Shown: positions 23,994-29,479 of the stretch, piece by piece
Numbering within the stretch: position 1 is the stretch's first letter
Layout of the letters: each line of letters starts with the position of its first letter
Notes under the pieces: model-generated
Seen by the model: the letters and a program-made list of their open reading frames with translations, nothing else
Told to the model about the DNA's origin: nothing
The model's database searches: none
Made by a program: the position numbers and the translations under genes
Source: an uncultured Kineothrix sp.
GTDB taxonomy: Bacteria > Bacillota > Clostridia > Lachnospirales > Lachnospiraceae
DNA length: 29,479 nucleotides
Assembly (NCBI GenBank): GCA_910588855.1
Contig: CAJUSR010000039.1
Location: 1-29,479 of the forward strand
Reading direction: 5' to 3'

Positions 23994-24875
23994 TTGCATT
24001 TTACGGGAAGGACGTGGAGACCGCCCTATGAGGCCCATTCTGTCATTATACAGGCAACTTCCGGCTGTACTTACCGGAAATGCGGTTTTTGCAGCCTGTA
24101 CAAGGAGGAGTGTTTCCGTATGTCGCCGATGGAGGAGTTCGAGGAAGATTTAGCGGAGATTAAAAGCTGCCAACCATATGCAAGGCGCATCTTCTGGACC
24201 GGGGCGAACCCGTTTGCAATGAGTTATGAGCACCTAAAACTCCGTGCGCTGACGGTACGGGATTATTTAATCAAATGCCAGACGATGTCCATGTTTGCCA
24301 GTATCCGGGATATCAGGAACAAGGAAGTGTGGCAGCTTAAGAAACTCCGGGCAATGGGGATAAACGGGCTGACCATCGGAACAGAGAGCGGTGATGATGG
24401 CACGCTTGCCCTGGCAGGCAAGGGATATACGGCGGCTGATATCCTGGAGCAGTGCCGTAAGCTGGACGAGGCGGGGATAGAATATTATTTTGTTTATATG
24501 ACCGGGCTTGCAGGGAAGGGAAAAGGATATTGGAATGCGATTAACAGTGCAAAACTGTTTAGCCAGTTAAATCCGTATTTCATTTCTGTGGATTCACTCA
24601 CCCTGTTTCCGGATACGGAACTGTACCGCATGGAGCGGGAAGGGAAGTTTGTTCCCGCCGGGGAGAAGGAACGTCTGGAAGAGCTGCAGGTATTTATTAA
24701 TAATTTGCAGATTAGGACACACTTGTTTGCCAATTCAAGTTCAAACTTTTACCCTGTTACTGCCTACCTGCCGAAGGAGAGGGGTTTTATAGTTAGTGAG
24801 CTGCAGCATATTATGAGTACGGTAAGCGAGGAAGAAATGACGGAGTACCGTAGAAGCCTGAAATCTTTAGGGTAA
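23994..24875 (+). CDS. Radical SAM protein, second of a tandem pair
   Basis: A protein of about 293 residues, paralogous to the one at 22824. I chose TTG 23994 because GAGGAGG sits eight bases before it and because the product then begins (M)HFTGRTWRPPYEA, matching the start of the paralogue; ATG 23949 is the in-frame alternative. The cluster motif is C25-T-Y-R-K-C30-G-F-C33 (again Cx4Cx2C). IFWTGANPF, INGLTIGTESGDDGTLALAGKGY and SLTLFPDTELYR follow. The two copies differ at most positions outside the motifs, so the duplication is old or they have different substrates. The end YRRSLKSLG matches the YRRNLHHL end of the first copy. Confidence 0.87.
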   Translation: MHFTGRTWRPPYEAHSVIIQATSGCTYRKCGFCSLYKEECFRMSPMEEFEEDLAEIKSCQPYARRIFWTGANPFAMSYEHLKLRALTVRDYLIKCQTMSMFASIRDIRNKEVWQLKKLRAMGINGLTIGTESGDDGTLALAGKGYTAADILEQCRKLDEAGIEYYFVYMTGLAGKGKGYWNAINSAKLFSQLNPYFISVDSLTLFPDTELYRMEREGKFVPAGEKERLEELQVFINNLQIRTHLFANSSSNFYPVTAYLPKERGFIVSELQHIMSTVSEEEMTEYRRSLKSLG

Positions 24876-24890
24876 CAGAATGGACAATAT

Positions 24891-24954
24891 ATAAATGCAC
24901 AAATGTATAAATGTACAGATATATGAATGCACAAATGTATGAATGCATAAAAGG
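24891..24954 (+). repeat. 16-bp tandem repeat, four copies
   Basis: ATAAATGCACAAATGT, ATAAATGTACAGATAT, ATGAATGCACAAATGT and a degenerate fourth copy lie head to tail from 24891. The tract begins 15 bp after the radical SAM stop and runs straight into the GC-rich hairpin at 24957. Confidence 0.85.
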
Positions 24955-24956
24955 AC

Positions 24957-24992
24957 AACCGCCGCAATGGGATCACGCCATATGCGGCGGTT
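24957..24992. repeat. GC-rich hairpin, copy 2
   Basis: AACCGCCGC pairs with GCGGCGGTT and ATGG with CCAT over a 7-base loop. It has the same arms and the same CCATATGCGGCGGT right half as the hairpin at 18926-18961; only the loop and flanks differ. Downstream, 25010-25060 has GGCATCC and TGCCGGAAGGACAGCC words that faintly recall the MITE-like elements in reverse orientation. Confidence 0.75.
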
Positions 24993-25134
24993 CCCGTTTT
25001 CGCTTATCGGCGATATGCTGCCTTTTGGGGCATCCGTCTCTTATGCCGGAAGGACAGCCATATGTTATATTCGAGCCATACTGCATCGGTCTTCCTTACA
25101 AAAAACGTCAACGACTATTAATTGTTAATAATAA

Positions 25135-25163
25135 TTGACCGATAAATAAATTGAAGAGATAAA
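25135..25163 (+). promoter_or_regulatory. Candidate promoter of the BlaI/BlaR1-like genes
   Basis: TTGACC at 25135 and GATAAA at 25158 are separated by 17 bp, about 50 bp before the start of the BlaI-like gene. The AT-rich TTAATTGTTAATAATAATTGA just before the -35 is partly symmetrical and might hold an operator. Confidence 0.35.
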
Positions 25164-25166
25164 AGA

Positions 25167-25202
25167 CATATGAAGAGGTATATGAAGAGATATATGGAAA
25201 GG
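25167..25202 (+). repeat. 12-bp tandem repeat before the BlaI-like gene
   Basis: CATATGAAGAGG, TATATGAAGAGA and TATATGGAAAGG are three head-to-tail 12-bp units between the promoter and ATG 25214. The last unit merges into the Shine-Dalgarno-like GGAAGGAAG, so each unit adds another purine stretch to the leader. Confidence 0.75.
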
Positions 25203-25213
25203 AAGGAAGCGGT

Positions 25214-25639
25214 ATGGCAAAGGAAGAGATTACGCCAAGCGAATGGCAGATTATGGAAGTGCTGTGGGAATGTGGGGAACCCCTGACATCTTCCGAGGTT
25301 TACAAAAGAATGCAGGGAAATGTGGATATGTCGATGCGGATGGTGCGGGTGTTGATGAACCGCCTGAATCAGAAGAATGTCCTTGGCTATATAGTGGATG
25401 AGCGTGATTCGAGGGTTTATCACTATTATGTGCAGAAATCAAGGGAGGAATGCGTGAAGGAAAAAAGCAGGAAGTTTGTGGATAGCTATTTTTCCGGCAA
25501 TGGAACAAATGCGGTGGCGGCGATGTTACAGAGCTTTGCTTTGACAGACGAGCAGATAAAGGAGCTGGAGGAAATTCTGGAGAAAAGCAGAAGCCGGGGC
25601 ACGGAATCTACGGATATAGAGGGTGGGTTCCATGTCTGA
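25214..25639 (+). CDS. BlaI/MecI-family repressor
   Basis: A 141-residue winged-helix repressor. It opens ITPSEWQIMEVLWECGEPLTSSEVYKRM (helix-turn-helix first part), continues with MVRVLMNRLNQKNVLGYIVDERDSRVYHYYV (recognition helix and wing), and has a C-terminal dimerisation helix region (ALTDEQIKELEEILEKSR). Its gene overlaps the start of the BlaR1-like gene by eight bases. In known systems the partner protease triggers cleavage or release of the repressor. Here no beta-lactamase or PBP gene follows, so the regulated target is not obvious; the pair may regulate itself. Confidence 0.92.
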   Translation: MAKEEITPSEWQIMEVLWECGEPLTSSEVYKRMQGNVDMSMRMVRVLMNRLNQKNVLGYIVDERDSRVYHYYVQKSREECVKEKSRKFVDSYFSGNGTNAVAAMLQSFALTDEQIKELEEILEKSRSRGTESTDIEGGFHV

Positions 25640-26885
25640 CTGGTCACAGTTTATCAGCCTTATGGATTTCTGTGCAATATATTACACTACCCAGCTTGTG
25701 CGGTGTGCGGCTTTTTCCTTTTTGCTGGCCGGGTTTGTGATGCTGCTCCGGAAGGTGTTTTTTTCAGAACGGATTTTTCAGAGGGGACTGCTATGGTCAT
25801 CATTCCTGATTATTCCTTTTCTCGGAAGGCTGAAGTTGTTTTATGAAAGTAAGCTTGTCTTTCATGTAACGTGGTGGCTGACGAAGGCAACTATGTCATG
25901 GATTTGGATTGGTCGTATTTATATGGCGGGTATTTTTGTAGCTGCTGTCTGTATATTCGGGAAACGGCTGCGCCTACGGAAGACGGTTGCCGGGATGGGA
26001 GAGGTTTTTCTGGATAATATTCCGGTCAATGTTACGGATATGAATGTCACGCCGTTTATAGTGGGGTTGCTGAAACCGAAGATTGTCATTCCCAAAGTGC
26101 TGCTGGAGAGCTATGGAAGGGAGGAATTAGCGGTTGTGGTACAGCATGAGCAGACCCACATCCGGCTGGGGCATTTGTGGTTCGGGTTTGCATGGGATAT
26201 CTTGCGGTGCCTTTTGTGGGTAAACCCGTTTTTGACAATTTTCCAGAAACAGTTTCGGGCGGATATGGAGGATATTTGTGACCGGGTATGCATACAAAGC
26301 AGTGGGAGGACGGCACATGCATATGGTCTGGTACTGCTGAAAACCGTGAAACTGCTGCGCTCCAAATCGGAGGATATGCCGCCTGCTCTTACATATGTGG
26401 GGGAAAGGGAATTTGCAGACTTGAAAAGGAGGATAGGGGAAATTGCCGGTTTCCGGCCATACAAAAAAAGGATGTGTGTGGGCATGGCAGCCGTAGCCTT
26501 TCTGGTAATTGCAGCGATGCTGTTTGTGGTACATACCCATTCCTATGCCAGATACGAAGAAGATGAAAACATATTGATATATGAATATGCTGATGGAAAA
26601 GGAACTATCATTTCAAATAATGATGTCAGTCTTCATCAAATGATTTCTTATGATGACAGCTATGTTTATGTAAAACGGGAGGCATTTGAAGATTTTTGCG
26701 CGAAAAATAATACGGGCGGAGATGTTTTTATCGTTTTTGGAGGTCTGAATAAACTTCCAGGTTTTTCAAGCGGGGGAGAGTCCTGTTTATATAAAGCAGG
26801 TTCAGATGCAGATGCTGAAGTAGTCAGGATTCCTTATGAAAAACAGATGAATGGGTGGATGGAGGCATTGTTTAAAATATTATAA
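25632..26885 (+). CDS. BlaR1-like M56 family metallopeptidase
   Basis: A 417-residue membrane protease. Three N-terminal transmembrane segments (about 22-40, 51-65 and 90-109) are followed by the zinc motif H172-E-Q-T-H176 and a downstream acidic ligand candidate in ADMEDICD (Glu213). A fourth membrane helix lies at about 283-302. The extracytoplasmic C-terminal part is only about 115 residues and lacks the S-x-x-K and K-T-G motifs of the penicillin-binding sensor, so the signal is not a beta-lactam bound there. ATG 25632 follows GAGGGTG and overlaps the repressor stop; GTG 25623 is an alternative. It would sense an outside signal and proteolytically relieve repression by the BlaI-like protein. 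Confidence 0.9.
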   Translation: MSDWSQFISLMDFCAIYYTTQLVRCAAFSFLLAGFVMLLRKVFFSERIFQRGLLWSSFLIIPFLGRLKLFYESKLVFHVTWWLTKATMSWIWIGRIYMAGIFVAAVCIFGKRLRLRKTVAGMGEVFLDNIPVNVTDMNVTPFIVGLLKPKIVIPKVLLESYGREELAVVVQHEQTHIRLGHLWFGFAWDILRCLLWVNPFLTIFQKQFRADMEDICDRVCIQSSGRTAHAYGLVLLKTVKLLRSKSEDMPPALTYVGEREFADLKRRIGEIAGFRPYKKRMCVGMAAVAFLVIAAMLFVVHTHSYARYEEDENILIYEYADGKGTIISNNDVSLHQMISYDDSYVYVKREAFEDFCAKNNTGGDVFIVFGGLNKLPGFSSGGESCLYKAGSDADAEVVRIPYEKQMNGWMEALFKIL

Positions 26886-26985
26886 GTGAAAAAAATATGA
26901 ATGAAAAAGTAATGAATGAAGAAGTGATAAATGAAAAAAGACAAGTGAAAAATTATAAGTGAAAAGGATTTCAAAAAAGAATATC
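26886..26985 (+). other. Low-complexity A/G/T leader tract
   Basis: Irregular repeats of GTGAAAAA, AATGAAAAA and AATGAAGAA words fill the gap between the BlaR1-like stop and the Shine-Dalgarno site at about 26988. I see no regular period. It contains almost no C. Confidence 0.5.
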
Positions 26986-27000
26986 AAGGAGGACATATTT

Positions 27001-27707
27001 ATGGCGATTACAGGAGTAGGCAGTTATAACAGTATTTATGAAAATACATACGCTTTATCAAAAAAGGAAGCGGTAAAGAAAGAGGAAACAAAAGAAACAG
27101 CGGTTATGAAAAAAGCGCTGAAGCGGTAAAGAAAAGCAGTAATGAGGAATATCTCAAAAGTTTGCAGAAGCAAGTTCCGTATATGAGGTTGCAAATCGGA
27201 TATGGGATTAACACAAATAATGATGGTAAAGTGAACGTTTTGGACGTGAACCCCAAGCTCTTGGAGAAGATGCAAAACGACCCGAAAGCAGCGAAGGAAT
27301 ATACACAGCGGTTAAAAGATATTGAAGCAGCCACGAAATGGGTGGATAATTATAAGAAATCAATGGGCTCTACTGTAATTGTCAGACATGGTTATGTGGA
27401 CGAAAATGGTAATTTTTCTAATTTTTCCATTTCAATAAGAAAAGATGAACTGAACGAAAGGCTTCGTAAAGAAGCGCAGAAAAATGCCGAAGAACAAATT
27501 GAGAAATTAAGGGAAAAAGCCCGTGAAAAAGCGGAAAAACTGTTAGCAGATAAATTAGAAAAGGCAGAGGACGGAAGAGTATTGCTTGATAATGACGATA
27601 TGCAGATAGTCATTGAGGCAGTAAGGGAACAGGAAGAAATACAGGCGGCTAAAAAGCAGAGTAATAATGCAAATATGGCAGGCGCAAATCTGGATTTGAA
27701 GATATAG
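27001..27707 (+). pseudogene. DUF6033-like protein, frameshifted at an A6 run
   Basis: AAGGAGG precedes ATG 27001. The first frame reads MAITGVGSYNSIYENTYALS and stops at 27127-27129 after 42 residues. One extra base in the six-A run at 27109-27114 would join it in frame to the downstream reading frame (AEAVKKSSNEEYLKSL onward, to 27707), giving 235 residues. That is close to the 233 of the homologue at 21810, with the same layout: globular part with LLEKMQNDPKAAKEY and STVIVRHGYVDENGNFS, then a Lys/Glu coiled coil, then the end ANLDLKI. The clean repair at a homopolymer suggests a recent mutation, a slippage switch or a sequencing error, not old decay. Function unknown. Confidence 0.75.
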
Positions 27708-27913
27708 GATGAGATTATGGTATGGATACCAACGGCGGGGTGAAGCATAAGCAGAGCAATTTATATTGTGATGAAAGCGGTATATTCTGGATGCTAAAGG
27801 AGTAGGCGAACAGAGGCACAATGGAAAGAAACGGTTGGAAAAGATTGTGCCAGTATCAGATGAAGTAGGAGTAGAATTGGCAGAGGCATCAAAACCAGAT
27901 GCCCCTGCTAAAT
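27708..27913 (+). other. Gap with short remnant-like frames
   Basis: A 27-codon frame (from ATG 27723, with GVKHKQSNLYCDESG) and, in another phase, a longer open stretch (RLEKIVPVSDEVGVELAEA) read like coding sequence but have no start site. They may be leftovers of a gene. No terminator is evident for either neighbour. Confidence 0.25.
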
Positions 27914-29113
27914 TTATAAAACCCGGAAATCTGCCTGGAATATGGGGAGCAGATGTTCTTTTTGCCCGGAATAAGAGCCTTGTACCATTTCGCGGCTTCC
28001 CCCGCCTTTAGCTTGGAGTTCTGTTTTCAGACGGTTGTTAAGGGGGCGGACGTCTTGGGATTTGGAGGCTATGATATAGCGGTAGCCGTCAGCATCGCTG
28101 CCGGAGAATACGGCACAAATGCCGGAACATTTTTCGGTTAGGAGATTGACATAATTTTTATGGGCAGCGGGCTCTAAATGGTTCTCGATTAGGCAGAGGT
28201 TTTCTATATCCGCCGGGATGGCAGAAGCCTTTAGCTCAATTAAGCTGTTTTGAAGAGCGATAATCCTGCCTTTTAAGGAAAAATTATCCTCTTTCAGTTT
28301 GGCAGCGGCATCGGCAACCGCTTCTTGTTTTGCCGAAAGCAAAGCGGATAATGCAAATATTTGCCGTTGTTTCATCCGGTAGTCGTCCAATGCCCGGCTG
28401 CCGCATTGGATACTGATACGGATACCGCCTTTGTATTTTATGGCATCGGTAATTTTTATCATGCCGATTTCCCCTGTATTTTTTACATGAGGAGCGCAGC
28501 AGGCGCAGATATCATAGCCGGGGATAGTGACAATGCGTACCGGACCGGTTAATTCTATTTTGCTCCGGTATTCCATAGCGTCTAACTGGTCTTTGGGTGG
28601 ATAGGAGGCAAGGATGGCGAGGTTTTTGTAAACGGCTTCGTTGGCAAGGGACTCTATTGTATCCAATTGCTCCGGTGTAAGGAAACCGTTGAAATCCAAA
28701 GTGACATTTTTGACCCCAAGATGAAACCCTACATTGTCATATCCAAAATGGGAATGTATCAGCCCGGACATAATATGCTCTCCGGAATGTTGTTGCATAT
28801 TGGAATAGCGGGGCTGCCAATCTATCTTGCCGGAAATCTTTTGCCCGGGAACAAAAGGCACATTCATAATATGATGGATAACCCCGTCTTTGATTTGTAC
28901 ATCAAGAACAGGATGGGAACCGATGGTTCCGGTATCTGCATTTTGCCCGCCTTCTTCCGGGAAGAAGATAGTCTGGTCAAAAATAACGTCGTAGAGAGGG
29001 GTTCCTTGCTCTGCTTTTTTTTCAGGGGCCGTGTAAGGCTCACAGGAAAGCACGGAGGCATCAAACGAAGTTTGGTAAGGATTGTCGTCATATAACTTTT
29101 TTGTTTGCTGCAT
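27914..29113 (-). CDS. Alanyl-tRNA editing protein, AlaX-L type
   Basis: A 399-residue cytoplasmic protein resembling the editing half of alanyl-tRNA synthetase without its catalytic domain. The beta-barrel domain (about 1-90) has the FFPEEGGQNADTG motif. The editing site has H109-S-G-E-H113 and the C205-x3-H209 zinc pair in ICACCAPH. A coiled coil follows (about 240-300), then a DHHA1-like domain ending with GGGSREMVQGSYSG. It would hydrolyse Ser or Gly wrongly attached to tRNA-Ala. I chose the ATG at 29113 (MQQTKKLYDDNPYQ) because the family starts here; the upstream in-frame ATG at 29164 lies inside a palindromic repeat. It is transcribed opposite to its neighbours. Confidence 0.9.
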   Translation of the reverse strand: MQQTKKLYDDNPYQTSFDASVLSCEPYTAPEKKAEQGTPLYDVIFDQTIFFPEEGGQNADTGTIGSHPVLDVQIKDGVIHHIMNVPFVPGQKISGKIDWQPRYSNMQQHSGEHIMSGLIHSHFGYDNVGFHLGVKNVTLDFNGFLTPEQLDTIESLANEAVYKNLAILASYPPKDQLDAMEYRSKIELTGPVRIVTIPGYDICACCAPHVKNTGEIGMIKITDAIKYKGGIRISIQCGSRALDDYRMKQRQIFALSALLSAKQEAVADAAAKLKEDNFSLKGRIIALQNSLIELKASAIPADIENLCLIENHLEPAAHKNYVNLLTEKCSGICAVFSGSDADGYRYIIASKSQDVRPLNNRLKTELQAKGGGSREMVQGSYSGQKEHLLPIFQADFRVL

Positions 29114-29146
29114 AATATGGGTGTTCCTTTCTATATTTTGCTGTGT

Positions 29147-29220
29147 ATAGGATTTTGGTATCAAAAAGCTTGTCAGTGGATGCCGCCGGACAGGCCTTCT
29201 GACATCCTAATCCTGTTAGA
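29147..29220. repeat. MITE-like palindrome related to 16045-16146
   Basis: AGGATTTTGG...AGCTTGTC (29149-29174) and GACAGGCCTT...ATCCTAATCCT (29189-29214) form imperfect inverted arms (about 18 of 26 pairs). The right arm, from GGACAG to TTAGATA, matches the right arm of the element at 16110-16146 at about three of four bases. The left arm matches 16168-16200. It lies at the start of the AlaX gene and may influence its transcription. Confidence 0.6.
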
Positions 29221-29354
29221 TAATGAAATTATATGGAAATATTTTCAGGCAGTCAAGGTGCATACCATTTTTCGGAATGGAATTGCGCAGGCAATAGGTC
29301 GGGCGGGGATGCCTGCATGTACATTTGCCAACTGGCGCAGACCCCATAGGAACA

Positions 29355-29382
29355 TTGACAATGCAACCGGTTATGGTATACT
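29355..29382 (+). promoter_or_regulatory. Strong promoter reading out of the window
   Basis: TTGACA at 29355-29360 and TATACT at 29377-29382 are separated by 16 bp. No start codon with a good site follows before the end (29479). GGGCGTC near 29396 could pair with GGACGCC near 29451, so the transcript may have a folded leader of at least 80 nt. The gene it serves is outside the window. Confidence 0.65.
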
Positions 29383-29479
29383 TTTGGAATAAAAGGGCGT
29401 CGTTGAAAAAAGGTGTGGGGCAGGAGCAATGTCATTTAGTTAACGGTACCGGACGCCGTGAGGAACATAAAATGCTCCG

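Noticed and set aside
27100..27130. Programmed -1 ribosomal frameshift at AAAAAAG
   Set aside because: In the reading frame the run is phased AAA-AAA-G, not the classical A-AAA-AAG, and I see no strong downstream stem. A mutation, slippage tract or sequencing error is simpler.
1..29479. tRNA, rRNA and common riboswitch motifs
   Set aside because: I saw no cloverleaf with a TTCRANNC arm, no rRNA sequence and no riboswitch core that I could recognise by eye. A covariance-model search was not possible.

Overview
The window looks like a chromosomal stretch of a gut-type Lachnospiraceae (Clostridia, Bacillota). The evidence is AG-rich Shine-Dalgarno sites close to the start codons, TTG/GTG starts, sugar ABC operons without their own ATPase, AgrC/LytTR-type two-component systems, and proteins of families that I know mainly from Lachnospiraceae (DUF4125, and what I believe is DUF6033). 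I see no rRNA, tRNA or CRISPR array. Family names come from recognising motifs by eye, not from database searches.

Layout. (1) 1-3470 is a decayed, AT-richer zone: a uvrB scrap, a proteasome-like Ntn hydrolase gene, a PD-(D/E)XK transposase-type gene broken by an early stop and by fusion to a 5'-truncated IS1182-type transposase, and an AgrC-like kinase with an internal deletion. (2) 3640-5325 is an OmpR-type response regulator and its histidine kinase; a 130-bp dispersed repeat has replaced the end of the kinase gene. (3) 5400-12130 is a sugar-utilisation cassette: LacI-type repressor, promoter with two palindromic operators, solute-binding lipoprotein, two permeases and a GH13 alpha-glucosidase. 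(4) 12500-15925 is a LolD/MacB-like ATPase and an FtsX-type permease, the usual partners of a regulator/kinase pair like that in (2); the sugar cassette sits between them. (5) 16000-18880 holds a MITE-like palindrome, a coiled-coil protein of unknown function, a DUF4125 protein and a divergent HxlR/nitroreductase pair. (6) 19000-22511 holds a LytTR regulator and GHKL kinase, then a DUF6033-like protein. (7) 22800-24900 has two tandem radical SAM paralogues with a lipoprotein-like scrap between them. (8) 25200-26885 is a BlaI/BlaR1-like pair. (9) 27001-27707 is a second DUF6033-like gene, frameshifted at an A6 run, followed by an antisense AlaX-type alanyl-tRNA editing protein. A strong promoter points out of the right end.

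Two themes stand out. First, three hydrophilic proteins that are otherwise largely dissimilar (16281, 21810, 27001) share an N-terminal M-[AS]-I-x-G-[IV]-G and a C-terminal hydrophobic-D-hydrophobic-x-[VI] end. This suggests a common export, docking or assembly signal. Second, many intergenic regions carry purine-rich tandem repeats of unrelated unit length (9, 12, 16 and 38 bp), often just before a start codon. Several families of dispersed palindromes are also present (99/130-bp element, GC-rich hairpin pair, MITE-like element). Slippage and recombination at these sites could change expression; in particular, two identical direct repeats flank the LacI repressor gene.
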